A stretch of DNA of 64,000 nucleotides from Lactobacillus hominis DSM 23910 = CRBIP 24.179 (GCF_000296835.1 NZ_CAKE01000005.1:1-64000), one strand, 5' to 3'; positions 47,467 through 56,519 are shown, counted from the first letter of the stretch. The notes: generated from the letters alone by a model not told the origin. Made by a program: numbers and translations.

Positions 47467-48381
47467 ATGAAAACAGGTACTAAAATTATTACTTTGGATA
47501 ATGGCTATCATTTATGGACTAATACACAAGGACAAGGAGATATCCATTTATTAGCTCTTCATGGCGGCCCTGGTGGCAATCATGAATACTGGGAAGATAC
47601 TGCTGAACAGCTTAAAAAACAAGGATTAGACGTGCAAGTAACTATGTACGATCAATTAGGCTCGCTTTATTCTGATCAACCAGATTATTCAGATCCTGAA
47701 ATTGCTAAAAAGTATTTAACCTATGAATACTTTTTAGATGAAGTTGACGAAGTTAGAGAAAAATTAGGCTTAGATAATTTTTATTTAATTGGTCAAAGTT
47801 GGGGCGGATTGCTTGTTCAAGAATACGCTGTTAAATATGGGCAGCACTTAAAAGGTGCAATTATTTCCTCAATGGTTGATGAAATCGATGAGTACGTTGC
47901 TTCTGTTAACAGAAGAAGGCAAGAAGTTCTTCCTCAAACTGAAATTGACTTCATGCATGAATGCGAAGAAAAGAATGATTATGACAACCAGCGCTACCAA
48001 GACGATGTTCAAATTTTAAATATTAACTTCGTTGATCGTAAACAACCTTCTAAGCTTTACCACTTAAAAGATATCGGTGGCAGTGCCGTTTACAATGCCT
48101 TCCAAGGCGACAATGAATTCGTCATTACGGGAAAGCTTAAAGATTGGCACTTCAGAGATCAACTTAAGAATATTAAAGTTCCCACTTTACTTACTTTTGG
48201 TGAAAATGAAACAATGCCAATTTCTACTGCTGAGATTATGCAAAAAGAAATTCCAAATTCACGCTTAGTAACTACCCCTGATGGCGGTCACCACCACATG
48301 GTTGATAATCCAGACGTTTACTACAAGCACTTGGCAGACTTTATTCGTGAAGTTGAAGATGGCAGCTTTAAAGGTGAATAG
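47467..48381 (+). CDS. pepI: Proline iminopeptidase (prolyl aminopeptidase)
   Basis: A 304-aa alpha/beta-hydrolase that releases N-terminal proline from peptides in the cytoplasm, part of the lactobacillar peptide-utilisation set. The oxyanion-hole motif HGGPGG is at 32-37, the nucleophile Ser111 in GQSWGG, and the catalytic His in the GGHHHM cluster near the C-terminus. The acidic member of the triad was not assigned confidently (GENETMP region). ATG 47467 is preferred over the TTG one codon upstream because the AAGGGG ribosome site is then well spaced. Own terminator at 48389-48424. The peptidase and BrnQ suggest reliance on external peptides and amino acids. Confidence 0.93.
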   Translation: MKTGTKIITLDNGYHLWTNTQGQGDIHLLALHGGPGGNHEYWEDTAEQLKKQGLDVQVTMYDQLGSLYSDQPDYSDPEIAKKYLTYEYFLDEVDEVREKLGLDNFYLIGQSWGGLLVQEYAVKYGQHLKGAIISSMVDEIDEYVASVNRRRQEVLPQTEIDFMHECEEKNDYDNQRYQDDVQILNINFVDRKQPSKLYHLKDIGGSAVYNAFQGDNEFVITGKLKDWHFRDQLKNIKVPTLLTFGENETMPISTAEIMQKEIPNSRLVTTPDGGHHHMVDNPDVYYKHLADFIREVEDGSFKGE

Positions 48382-48388
48382 AAAATAG

Positions 48389-48424
48389 AAAACGTTTCTC
48401 AATAAAACTGAGAAATGTTTTTTT
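48389..48424 (+). terminator. Terminator of pepI
   Basis: AAAACGTTTCTCA/TGAGAAATGTTTT followed by TTT. Confidence 0.85.
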
Positions 48425-48514
48425 GTTGCAAGCGTATAAATCGCTTTCCAAGTTTTTATTATATATAATTATAAATAAATATAGTTATAATTTAAAACTT
48501 AAGGAGAAACAGCA

Positions 48515-49120
48515 ATGATTAACAAAACTAAAATCACCAAATTATTAACTGCGACCGCTTTACTAGGCACGATAGGCGTAGCCACTGCTGCCTGCAGCAA
48601 TGATTCTAATAACCAAAGTAAGCAATCTAGTGTAAAAAAGAATGTTAAAGATAAGGCAAGTAATACAAAGAATACAGTAAGAAAAGCTCAAATCGATCTT
48701 AGTCAAACTGAAGCTTTGAACAAATTTGATAAAAAATACAGCGATAAAAAGATCAAAAAAATTGAATTAAAATTAGACGGTAATAAATATGTTTACGAGA
48801 TTACTGGCTTTGATAAGAGTAATGAATACGAAATGACTATTAATGCAGCTAATGGTAAGCAAGTCAAAGCTAGTTCTGAAAAACTTGATTTAGATGAGCG
48901 TTTGCAAAAGGGGCTAGATTTAGATAAGACAATCTCTCGTAAGCAAGCTAGCGATATTGCTGAAAAAGAAGTGAAAAATAGTACTGCTAAAGAATGGACT
49001 CTAAAAATGAATAAGGATAAGGCAATTTGGGATGTTACTGTAGAATCAGGTACAAGTAAGCATGAAGTGGAAATTGATGCTATTTCTAAGAAAGTTATTA
49101 AATCAGAAAAAGATGACTAA
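48515..49120 (+). CDS. PepSY-domain lipoprotein
   Basis: A 201-aa exported protein. The N-terminus (MINKTKITKLLTATALLGTIGVATAACSN) is a lipoprotein-type signal with a relaxed lipobox ending TAAC and Cys near residue 27, followed by a Ser/Asn/Lys linker. Two PepSY-like units follow: about residues 65-115 (ALNKFDKKYSDKKIKKIELKL to EYEMTINAANGKQVKA) and about 134-199 (TISRKQASDIAEKEVKN to HEVEIDAISKKVIKSE). PepSY domains are associated with protease inhibition or regulation at the cell surface. The ribosome site is AAGGAG. It is monocistronic and convergent with the bile-salt operon. The protease target, if any, is unknown. Confidence 0.82.
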   Translation: MINKTKITKLLTATALLGTIGVATAACSNDSNNQSKQSSVKKNVKDKASNTKNTVRKAQIDLSQTEALNKFDKKYSDKKIKKIELKLDGNKYVYEITGFDKSNEYEMTINAANGKQVKASSEKLDLDERLQKGLDLDKTISRKQASDIAEKEVKNSTAKEWTLKMNKDKAIWDVTVESGTSKHEVEIDAISKKVIKSEKDD

Positions 49121-49122
49121 AC

Positions 49123-49156
49123 AAAAAATTCAGAGCAATAACGCTCTGAATTTTTT
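49123..49156. terminator. Bidirectional terminator between the PepSY gene and bsh
   Basis: A 14-bp perfect stem, AAAAAATTCAGAGC/GCTCTGAATTTTTT, usable on both strands. Confidence 0.92.
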
Positions 49157-49178
49157 GTGGATATAGCAGTTGATTAGA

Positions 49179-50129
49179 TTAATAAGTAATTAACTTATCT
49201 GCATTCATTGTTTCGTCGTCTAATTTATAAGTCTTCAATTCAAAATCATTTTCAAAGTTGCAGTAATAAGTCTTAGTAGCGGCAGAGTAACAAGCTGAGT
49301 AGACAGTATATTCATCATTGCCTTGGTTGTTGACAACGCTACCCTTAATCATGGCAACTGACTTTAAAATATTAAAGAACTTAGCAACATTAGCTTTTTC
49401 GCCTTTTACAGTTGGATAGTTAACATTTAAGTAAGCAGCTTTAACAAAACGATCAGCTGGAATACTATCACCTGGTAGACCTAAACTACCAGTACCTACG
49501 CCCCATGGGGCAACTTTTTGACCATTCCAGCTTTGAGCGCTAGCGTCATGTGGATCTAATCCAGTGTAGTTACCAAGATTAGTTAAGTGCCAGTTGAAAT
49601 CTGGGCTATTAGTTAAAACACCCAATTTATCTTCAAATACTTTCATGCCATATTGCTTTGAAACTTCAACAATAATAGCTTCATCTTTATCGCTAATAAT
49701 CCAGTGAAGAGGAGCTACTTCAAATGATGAGTTAATAGCTTCATTTACTAAGTTAACATTCTTTAAGGCGTCTTTAACGTCGCTAACTTTAGTAAAGTTT
49801 TGAGTAACCCATAGCATGATTTCATAAGATGCTAAGTTGATTTTGCCATCAATTGGACCATCACTAAATTTGGCAAAGTGTGGGAAATTAAGACCCGCAA
49901 TGCCTAAGCCATCTTCGTTAAAGCAATCAAAATATGATGGATAGCCATCAACCACAATTCCCATACCAATAACGGCTTTTTTAGTCTTGGTATCATCTAA
50001 GAATTTATAAGGAAGGGGATAGTTACGAGGTGTAATAATTACGCCTTCGCCATAATCTTGTCCTACGTCTAAATTACGGCCAAAATATAAATTTCCTTGA
50101 TCATCAGTAAATCTTAAACCTGTACACAT
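49179..50129 (-). CDS. bsh: Conjugated bile salt hydrolase (choloylglycine hydrolase)
   Basis: A 316-aa Ntn-hydrolase that cleaves the amide bond of glycine- or taurine-conjugated bile salts in the cytoplasm. The nucleophile Cys2 is exposed once Met1 is removed. Arg18, Asp21, Asn81, Asn174 (TNSP) and Arg227 occupy the known active-site positions. Length and ends match the family. It is the last gene of a minus-strand operon behind two transporters, starting 2 bp after the second ends. This transporter-transporter-hydrolase order matches the cbsT1-cbsT2-cbsH locus described in L. johnsonii, so the product could equally be named CbsH. It closes with the terminator at 49123-49156. Confidence 0.97.
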   Translation of the reverse strand: MCTGLRFTDDQGNLYFGRNLDVGQDYGEGVIITPRNYPLPYKFLDDTKTKKAVIGMGIVVDGYPSYFDCFNEDGLGIAGLNFPHFAKFSDGPIDGKINLASYEIMLWVTQNFTKVSDVKDALKNVNLVNEAINSSFEVAPLHWIISDKDEAIIVEVSKQYGMKVFEDKLGVLTNSPDFNWHLTNLGNYTGLDPHDASAQSWNGQKVAPWGVGTGSLGLPGDSIPADRFVKAAYLNVNYPTVKGEKANVAKFFNILKSVAMIKGSVVNNQGNDEYTVYSACYSAATKTYYCNFENDFELKTYKLDDETMNADKLITY

Positions 50130-50131
50130 TG

Positions 50132-51490
50132 TTAATTCTCCTTTGCACTAGTTGCAGCCTTAGCTTGCTGAGCAATATATTTCTTTTGATATCTCTTAAT
50201 AGCTACAACGGAAATAACTAATAAAACAAATCCAATAATTACAAATGCCATCATGAACCACCATGCAGTGGTGAAGTTTGCTTTGCCTTTGATAATACCA
50301 AATAGCGGAGCACCAATGGCGTAACCAATAGCGTAAGCTAAGCCAACATATCCAAGCATTACACCTTGATCTTTAGCACCAAATAAGTCTTTTGCCATAA
50401 AAGCAGGACCTGACATGTAGCTAAAGACAGCTAAACCACAAAAGATAGCGTAAGCAATACCAATTGCTCTGCTTTGACTTGCACCGTATGGCTGGAAGCT
50501 GATCAAAATCATCATTCCAATAGAAATGACATACATGCATCCGGCATAGGCCATTGATTTAGCGGTGCCAAACTTATCAAATAAGACACCACCGGAAATA
50601 TTTCCAATTAAACAGCCAACGCCATACATTGATCCAACTAAACCAACGTCGGTTAAAGACATTTTAGTATCAAGAAAGGCTGCATAGTCTTCGTTTAATG
50701 AGGCAAGTCCTAAACCAATAATTAAGAATCCTAAACTAAAGATCCAGAACCACTTCATTTTAATAACTTGTTTACTTGACCAGCCTTGGAATTCGTGAGC
50801 TTTCTTAGCACTGGCAGCAGCTTTGCCTTCTTGGATCTCTTTTTGAGTAGCAACAATTTCACCTTTCTTAGGGGTTCTAATGAAGCAAGCAATAATGACA
50901 CCGATGATTGCTAAAGCAATAGCAAAGTAGAAAAATGGTGCCATTGAAGTTAAGTGACCAGTCTTAGTGTTACCAGTCATGTAGTTTTGTAAAACTTTTT
51001 GAGTGATTGGTTGTAAGAAAATATTACCAATTGAACCACCACAAAAGGCGATCCCTAAAGCAGCACCACGCCCCTTGTATGGGAACCAGTGGTTAATAAC
51101 CCAAGGAACACCTTGGCCTGAGAAGAATGTTGAACCAATCATACAAATGATAGCTGCAGTGTAAAAGCCTGGTAATTTTGTACTAATACCAAAAATCACA
51201 TAGGCAATTGCAGATAAGCCGATACCAATTAAATACATAATTCGAAAGTTTACTTTCTCCAAAGCTTTACCAATAAATGGCGAAGCAACAGAGGCAGCTA
51301 TCGCACCAAAAGTAAAGATTAAGGTGTAAGAAGCTAAAGTAAAGTGGAACGTGTTAACTAATGGGTGAATAAACAAAGGCTGAATGTTTTGTGCGATTCC
51401 GTAAGGAATAGCTTGTGTTAACATACACAGAAAGACCATAAAATACTTATAGCCTTTACTTACTGTTTTTTGATCAGCGTTCGTAGACAT
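50132..51490 (-). CDS. cbsT2: MFS transporter, conjugated bile salt transporter type (second copy)
   Basis: A 452-aa major facilitator with 12 predicted helices, of the oxalate/formate-antiporter-like branch. Motifs shared with its neighbour include GKALEKVNFRIMYLIGIG after helix 2 and VPWVINHWFPYKGRGAALG in helix 4 and the following loop. In L. johnsonii the homologous pair promotes uptake of conjugated bile salts in exchange with the hydrolase products; here the role is inferred from order and similarity. It begins 26 bp after the first transporter and ends 2 bp before bsh, so the three genes are almost certainly one transcript. It differs from the first copy mainly in the central loop and C-terminus. 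Confidence 0.88.
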   Translation of the reverse strand: MSTNADQKTVSKGYKYFMVFLCMLTQAIPYGIAQNIQPLFIHPLVNTFHFTLASYTLIFTFGAIAASVASPFIGKALEKVNFRIMYLIGIGLSAIAYVIFGISTKLPGFYTAAIICMIGSTFFSGQGVPWVINHWFPYKGRGAALGIAFCGGSIGNIFLQPITQKVLQNYMTGNTKTGHLTSMAPFFYFAIALAIIGVIIACFIRTPKKGEIVATQKEIQEGKAAASAKKAHEFQGWSSKQVIKMKWFWIFSLGFLIIGLGLASLNEDYAAFLDTKMSLTDVGLVGSMYGVGCLIGNISGGVLFDKFGTAKSMAYAGCMYVISIGMMILISFQPYGASQSRAIGIAYAIFCGLAVFSYMSGPAFMAKDLFGAKDQGVMLGYVGLAYAIGYAIGAPLFGIIKGKANFTTAWWFMMAFVIIGFVLLVISVVAIKRYQKKYIAQQAKAATSAKEN

Positions 51491-51516
51491 GTGATCTCCT
51501 TCTTTCTAAAGTAAAA

Positions 51517-52875
51517 TTATTTATCTAGTAAAACTTTATCTTGCGTGTTTGCAGCCATTTGATGTTGCATCTTCTTAATTCGAATAGCTGCAATGATTAG
51601 TAAGATAAAACCAATCGTGACAAAACAAATGGTAAACATCCAAGCCACGGTAAAGTTAGTTTTGCCTTTAATAATGCCAAATAGCGGAGCGCCGATGGCA
51701 AAACCAACAGCATAAGCTAAACTGATGTAACCTAAGTTAACACCTTGTGCTTTTGCGCCAAATAAGCTCTTAGCCATAAAAGCAGGACCTGACATATAGC
51801 TAAATACTGATAAGCCACTAGTAATGGCCCAGCCAAAGCCGGCATATAGGTTAACTTGGTCGCCAAATGGGTGAAAGCTAATAAATATCATCATTAAAAT
51901 GGAAATAACTAGCATAATTCCGGCATAAGCCATTGATTTAGCTGTGCCGAGTTTATCAAATAGATAACCACCTGAAATGTTGCCGATGATTCCGGCCGCT
52001 CCGAATACGGAACCGATAAGTCCAACCTGGGTAAGTGATAGCTTAGTATCCAAAAATGCGGCATAGTCTTCGTTTAAAGAAGCAAGTCCTAAACCAATAA
52101 TTAAAAAGCCGATACTAAAGATCCAAAACCATTTCATATGCAAAACTTGTTCGCCGCTCCAGCCTTGAAATTCATGAGCTTTGGCAATTTTTGCTTGGCT
52201 GCGGTTTTCGCTGATTTCTTCCAAGCTTGCAACAGATTCATCTTTTTTAGGAACTCTAATGAAGCAAGCAATAATTAAACCGATAATCAGTAAAGCAACT
52301 GCAAAAATGAAAAATGGTGCCATTGAAGTTAAATGACCAGTCTTAGTATTGCCAGTCATAAAGTGACTTAAAATACTTTGAGTAATCGGTTGTAAAAAGA
52401 TATCACCAATTGAACCACCACAAAAAGCTAATCCTAAAGCTACGCCACGACCCTTGTATGGGAACCAGTGGTTAATAACCCAAGGAACACCTTGACCAGA
52501 ATAAAATGTAGAACCAACCATACAGATAATTCCGGCTAAATAAAATTCTGGCAATTTTGTACTGATACCAAAAATTACATATGCACCAGCTGAAAGAACA
52601 ATACCAATTAAATATAAAATCTTAAAGTTAACCTTTTGTAGAGCTTTTCCTACAAAGGGAGAGACTATCGAACCCACGATTGCACCGAAGGTAAAGATTA
52701 AGGTATACGAAGCCAGCGTAAAGTGGAAAGTATTAACAATAGGGTGAACAAATAATGGCTGAATTAACTGAGCGATCCCGTAAGGAATCGCCTGCGTCAA
52801 CATACAAAGAAACACCATGAAGTACTTGTAGCCCTTGCTGACAACTTTCGGTTTGTTAGTTAAAGCATTAGACAT
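51517..52875 (-). CDS. cbsT1: MFS transporter, conjugated bile salt transporter type (first copy)
   Basis: A 452-aa major facilitator, close paralogue of the next gene over its whole length, for example KGYKYFMVFLCMLTQAIPYG at the start and HEFQGWS in the central loop of both. Twelve helices are predicted, with a hydrophilic loop near residues 210-240. It is the first gene of the bile-salt operon. GGGAGA lies 4 bp before ATG. The 250-bp region upstream (52876-53126) is AT-rich, holds a terminator at 53073-53105, and no bile-responsive operator could be identified. Two retained paralogues suggest different substrates or a heteromeric role; neither can be settled from sequence. Confidence 0.88.
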   Translation of the reverse strand: MSNALTNKPKVVSKGYKYFMVFLCMLTQAIPYGIAQLIQPLFVHPIVNTFHFTLASYTLIFTFGAIVGSIVSPFVGKALQKVNFKILYLIGIVLSAGAYVIFGISTKLPEFYLAGIICMVGSTFYSGQGVPWVINHWFPYKGRGVALGLAFCGGSIGDIFLQPITQSILSHFMTGNTKTGHLTSMAPFFIFAVALLIIGLIIACFIRVPKKDESVASLEEISENRSQAKIAKAHEFQGWSGEQVLHMKWFWIFSIGFLIIGLGLASLNEDYAAFLDTKLSLTQVGLIGSVFGAAGIIGNISGGYLFDKLGTAKSMAYAGIMLVISILMMIFISFHPFGDQVNLYAGFGWAITSGLSVFSYMSGPAFMAKSLFGAKAQGVNLGYISLAYAVGFAIGAPLFGIIKGKTNFTVAWMFTICFVTIGFILLIIAAIRIKKMQHQMAANTQDKVLLDK

Positions 52876-53072
52876 CCAATCTCCCTCTTCCTAGATTTAT
52901 ATTAGTTATCTCAAATGATTATTAGATATAGTTAATATATTCATTTTCAGTTTCATTATTGAATAAAAAAGTATACAAAGCAAAGATATTGAACTTTTTT
53001 AGCAAATATTATTGCTGAAAAAGAAAAAAGAAAAAATAATTTTGAATTGAATAGACAAAAAGTTAGGTAAAG

Positions 53073-53105
53073 AAAAATGCTTAGCGTGCACGCTAAGCAT
53101 TTTTT
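53073..53105 (-). terminator. Terminator of the cytochrome b5-like gene
   Basis: A perfect palindromic stem, AAAAATGCTTAGCG/CGCTAAGCATTTTT, with loop TGCA. It is symmetrical, so it could also act on the plus strand. Confidence 0.9.
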
Positions 53106-53126
53106 GATAGTTGATATTAGTTAAAA

Positions 53127-53360
53127 TTAGTCTTTTATAACGCCAATTTGCTTAATTTTGCCTAAAACGGAATCACCGTGTGGTGACTTGTCGTAAAGTG
53201 GCTTGGTTAAGTCATTTCCGGCTTCAAAGCCATGGTGTTCTCCATTTTTCCAGTGCGAGTTATTAGTAACGTCGTAAACTTTGCCGTTAACTGCAATATA
53301 AGCTGGATTGCCATCCTTGCCATTATATTTTTTAAGTTCTGCGAGTGTAAATTCTTTCAT
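53127..53360 (-). CDS. Cytochrome b5-like heme/steroid-binding domain protein
   Basis: A 77-aa single-domain protein: FTLAELKKYNGKDGNPAYIAVNGKVYDVTN is the conserved start of the cytochrome b5-like fold. Candidate axial ligands are His42/His43 (GEHHGFEAG, in place of the eukaryotic HPGG) and His61 (KSPHGDS). The compact form is common in Firmicutes, where heme binding is often unproven. No signal peptide or membrane anchor, so it is cytoplasmic. The ribosome site GGAAG is well placed. With menG it hints at a redox role using exogenous heme or quinone, but this is inference. Apparently monocistronic with its own terminator. Confidence 0.85.
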   Translation of the reverse strand: MKEFTLAELKKYNGKDGNPAYIAVNGKVYDVTNNSHWKNGEHHGFEAGNDLTKPLYDKSPHGDSVLGKIKQIGVIKD

Positions 53361-53436
53361 GGTTAAACTTCCTTTCTTAGAGAATTGTAATAGCTTTCAA
53401 AATTCACTATAGCATGTTTTTCTAAGAAAACCATTT

Positions 53437-53784
53437 TTAATGCTTGTGAAGTGATGAATTTTTGACTAATAATAGCCAGCCGCTACAAAGCAAAACTATA
53501 ACGTAAAGCGCAAAAGGCAAAAAGCCCCAGAAATTGTTATTCCAGTAGGTAAATAATAAGTGCCAGTGACTAAAAGTAATTACAGCCATAATAATGCTTA
53601 TTAAAAAGTCTAAAAAGGCAATTACAGCGTTAATAATCCTAATTTCACGCACATTATGGTCTTTGGCAAAATAGTTGCTGATTGTATAAGCCAGTAGCGA
53701 AAGTGCGAAAAAGAAGATAAACACATAAAAAAGCCAGTCACCAATAAAGTGGACTAATTGTGTTTGACTACTTGATAGCTGCAT
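53437..53784 (-). CDS. Small membrane protein of unknown function
   Basis: A 115-aa protein with three hydrophobic stretches, about residues 11-36, 47-70 and 84-106, and a His/Lys C-terminus. The ribosome site GAAGGTG precedes ATG. It is the next gene downstream of the acyltransferase/glycosyltransferase operon but is separated from it by a terminator (53805-53830) that begins about 20 bp before its start, so expression may depend on read-through or on a promoter overlapping that hairpin. I do not recognise a family. Confidence 0.6.
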   Translation of the reverse strand: MQLSSSQTQLVHFIGDWLFYVFIFFFALSLLAYTISNYFAKDHNVREIRIINAVIAFLDFLISIIMAVITFSHWHLLFTYWNNNFWGFLPFALYVIVLLCSGWLLLVKNSSLHKH

Positions 53785-53804
53785 ATTGAAACACCTTCAT
53801 CTGT

Positions 53805-53830
53805 TAAAAAAGAGCCTTATTTAGGCTCTT
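53805..53830 (-). terminator. Terminator whose loop contains the stop codon of the acyltransferase gene
   Basis: On the minus strand AAGAGCCT-aaataa-GGCTCTT runs into TTTTT. The 3' codons GAG CCT AAA TAA lie in the stem and loop, so translation termination and transcription termination overlap physically. Confidence 0.8.
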
Positions 53831-54686
53831 GTGGAATATAACCAGCAATGTCGTCGTAACTAAAGTTGTAGTTTAATTTCTTACCGTAGGCCTTTTCATA
53901 GGCCTGCTTTTTTTGTTGATAATCAATATCACGCATGCGACGTGCGTTTTCATCAACAGATAAGCGTTCATTTGGATAAATTGTTGGTAAAATATGCAAA
54001 ATCTTGCGTGTAGTATGAAAATCAGGATGACCTGGTTCAAGACCGTTTTTATCTTGCAATTCGACAAAGCAAGAGATAATTGGCACGTTCATCTTAGCTG
54101 CATAATAGTAAGCACCTTTTTGAAGCGGACGAGGTTTACGATAATTGAACCACATTTCTTGTTCAGGATAAATTAAGATCCAGCGATTTTTCTTAGAAAA
54201 GACATTTGCGATATGTTTAGGAAATTCACGTCCTAAATAGCGCACGCTTTGGGTAATGGGGATGCTATCGACATTATGCATCAAAAAGCCGATCCAACTT
54301 GGAAGCATTAAATTAGTATCTTCAATAACGAAGTATAAGCGTTTGTGAGCTTTCATTGCTAAGCGTTTAATTGGCAAGCTGTCGAATTGGTTAAAGTGGT
54401 TAGAAGTAACCACAGCGTTTGGAACTTTTTTGACCTTTTTTGCGCTACCAATTTTTTGGTTAGCTGTTAAGATCAGAGTCCCAGTGCCAAAAAATGCCCG
54501 CGTCATCAAGTTAGTAAACTTATGCGAAAACTTTTCGCTTTGAGCCCAAAAGTCATTAACTAATTTAATTCGCTGCTCGTGCGTTAAAACAGGGTCGTCA
54601 ACTTCAGCTTTCGCATTAAAGTGACGAGCTTGAACGTTCTTTCTAATATTTTCGACAACCTGTCTTCGATGTTCTCCAATTATCAT
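53817..54686 (-). CDS. PlsC-like acyltransferase (last gene of the operon)
   Basis: A 289-aa member of the lysophospholipid/glycerophosphate acyltransferase superfamily. The catalytic NHxxxxD motif appears as NHFNQFD, and the second conserved block as IYPEQEMWFNYRKPRPLQKG. No obvious transmembrane helix; probably membrane-associated from the cytoplasmic side. The substrate is unknown: the divergent PEQEMW block differs from canonical EGTR-type phosphatidate enzymes, suggesting acylation of a glycolipid or polymer precursor. It has AGGAGG 7 bp before ATG. It is encoded with two GT8 glycosyltransferases and a second acyltransferase. Confidence 0.82.
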   Translation of the reverse strand: MIIGEHRRQVVENIRKNVQARHFNAKAEVDDPVLTHEQRIKLVNDFWAQSEKFSHKFTNLMTRAFFGTGTLILTANQKIGSAKKVKKVPNAVVTSNHFNQFDSLPIKRLAMKAHKRLYFVIEDTNLMLPSWIGFLMHNVDSIPITQSVRYLGREFPKHIANVFSKKNRWILIYPEQEMWFNYRKPRPLQKGAYYYAAKMNVPIISCFVELQDKNGLEPGHPDFHTTRKILHILPTIYPNERLSVDENARRMRDIDYQQKKQAYEKAYGKKLNYNFSYDDIAGYIPQEPK

Positions 54687-54718
54687 CTTAATCCTCCTGT
54701 TTTAACTTTGTGCGAATT

Positions 54719-55669
54719 TTAGATTCTTACAGATTCAGTTTTTTTAACTTTGGCCCATGTATATTCTTCATCAACGATTTTATCGACTTTAGCAGCCATT
54801 TTTGCCAGGTCATCGCGAGCACGCTGGCGATCTTCGTCGGTGAAGTTTTTCAATTGGTCTTTTAATTCATTATAAAACTTAGTTTCTTTAGCAACATCCC
54901 AGAAGTATTGACCATATTGGACATCTTCAAAATGCCATGGTTTAAAGAATAAATTATAGTGAACAATCTTAGGATCTTTTATTTCAGGCATGCTTTCATT
55001 TGGCATTGCATCCCATTCTTTATCTAGGTGATAAATCTTATCTTCGCAGATTTCGTTCATGTAAGCCTGGTCTGGATCTAGATTGTCAAAGTGATATTTT
55101 TCCATTAAATAATAAAACTTGTCCACAAACTTCTTATCGCGAAAAGCCTTCATATTGAACAAAATTACACCATTATTAATATACTTTTCAGGTGGAAAAA
55201 TACCTTGGCATTCTTTGATGTATTTTTGAAGTAATGGCATATAGCGAATGGATAAGTCGGGACAGCTGGCAAACATGTTATCGCCAATTTCGATGTCATA
55301 CATTTCACTTATGTCAGTGCAAATAATAGTATCGGCATCTAAATAAACAGCCTTGTTATATTGTGGAAATAGGTCTGGAATAAATAAACGATAAAAAATG
55401 GACATCGTAAAGAATTGACCGCGTAAATAATTTTCTTCGCCCTTGTGGATAGGTTGAACCATATCGTCGCTAATGTGAAAAATATTTACATGTACATTAT
55501 CAGTGGATAAGTCTTCCAAGTCCTTTTTATGCGCATCGCTAATATCTTGCACTAATAAAGTTACGGTGTAGTCTTTATTTTTATCTGCGTGATTAATAAG
55601 CGATTTAATAGAAACGGCTGCATAAGGCGTGTAGTTGTCGCTGATTGTATAGAAAACTGGAATTGTCAT
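54719..55669 (-). CDS. Glycosyltransferase family 8 protein
   Basis: A 316-aa GT8 enzyme with retaining GT-A fold. It begins with the family pattern IPVFYTISDNYTPYAAVSIKSL. The metal/nucleotide-sugar site YLDADTIIC has Asp111-x-Asp113; INNGVILFNMKAFR and the DPDQAYMNEI and VHYNLFFKPWHF blocks are the remaining conserved elements. It transfers a hexose from a UDP-sugar to an acceptor that cannot be determined; related lactobacillar enzymes modify glycolipids, wall polymers or surface proteins. GGAGGA precedes ATG. It lies 32 bp before the acyltransferase and follows a second GT8 gene by 22 bp. Confidence 0.88.
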   Translation of the reverse strand: MTIPVFYTISDNYTPYAAVSIKSLINHADKNKDYTVTLLVQDISDAHKKDLEDLSTDNVHVNIFHISDDMVQPIHKGEENYLRGQFFTMSIFYRLFIPDLFPQYNKAVYLDADTIICTDISEMYDIEIGDNMFASCPDLSIRYMPLLQKYIKECQGIFPPEKYINNGVILFNMKAFRDKKFVDKFYYLMEKYHFDNLDPDQAYMNEICEDKIYHLDKEWDAMPNESMPEIKDPKIVHYNLFFKPWHFEDVQYGQYFWDVAKETKFYNELKDQLKNFTDEDRQRARDDLAKMAAKVDKIVDEEYTWAKVKKTESVRI

Positions 55670-55691
55670 TTTTTACTTTTCCTCCAAAGTA

Positions 55692-56519
55692 TTAATTATC
55701 TTGGTATAGATTATGCCTGATTTTTAGGTATTCGTTAAGTATATCGTCATACTCATGCAAATGTAAAACGCTATGAACACGTTCAACATCCCACGGCTTA
55801 ACAGTTAAGGTGTGGAAATATGGCTTAAATCTGAAACTAGTAGTGAAGTGTTGGATGACAGTATTTTTTTGCAAGCGATATTGTTCATTATATTTTCGGG
55901 GTGCGATTTTTTTCTTTGTAGCAAGTTTATTAATCGCTGATTGATCAGGAAAGAACATTTTCTTGACTTGCATCAAAGCGCGCACACGAGAAAATAGCTG
56001 AGTATGTTTAATTTCAGGCATATTTAAAAGCAAAACGCCAGAATTTAAGTAGTCAAAGATTTTTTTAGTATGTAAGTTGTGAAAGAAAAAACGTCCCCAA
56101 TAATCAAGTACGCCCACTAATTCGGTATTGTGCAGATCTTGTTTATAAAATTGACTGATATCTTTTCTTACAATAATATCATCGTCTAAGTATAAAAGGC
56201 GATCCGGCAATTGTTGCAGTTGATCGGCAAATAATCTAAGCATGGCATAGGGAGTAAAACGTGTTTTCATATTTTGTAAGGGAACTTGCTTAGTAAAAAG
56301 ATTCGTACAATCAATCAAAGTTAAAGTGTTTGCTGTATTTTTTTGCTTAAGCAAAGATTCGATAAAATTAGCGGCTTTTTTACTGAAGGGCTTAAATCCT
56401 GGTAAATGCATCGTTAAAATATAGAGGTGCAATTCTTCAGATGTATTTTTTAGTAATGATAAAGTAGTGATTAAAACGCCGTCTTGGGCATGCGAATCAC
56501 CACAAAATAAAATATTCAT
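55692..56519 (-). CDS. Second glycosyltransferase family 8 protein
   Basis: A 275-aa GT8 enzyme when started at ATG 56519 (MNILFCGDSHAQDGVLITTL), which I prefer. The frame is open to 56552, but that start overlaps the upstream gene by 20 bp, whereas AAAGG sits 9 bp before 56519 directly after the upstream stop codon. The metal site is YLDDDIIVRKDI; LNSGVLLLNMPEIKH and FPDQSAINKLATKKK are typical later blocks, and LTVKPWDVERVHS near the end fits the acceptor-side region. Weakly similar to the adjacent GT8, so an old duplication. The acceptor is unknown. Confidence 0.85.
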   Translation of the reverse strand: MNILFCGDSHAQDGVLITTLSLLKNTSEELHLYILTMHLPGFKPFSKKAANFIESLLKQKNTANTLTLIDCTNLFTKQVPLQNMKTRFTPYAMLRLFADQLQQLPDRLLYLDDDIIVRKDISQFYKQDLHNTELVGVLDYWGRFFFHNLHTKKIFDYLNSGVLLLNMPEIKHTQLFSRVRALMQVKKMFFPDQSAINKLATKKKIAPRKYNEQYRLQKNTVIQHFTTSFRFKPYFHTLTVKPWDVERVHSVLHLHEYDDILNEYLKIRHNLYQDN

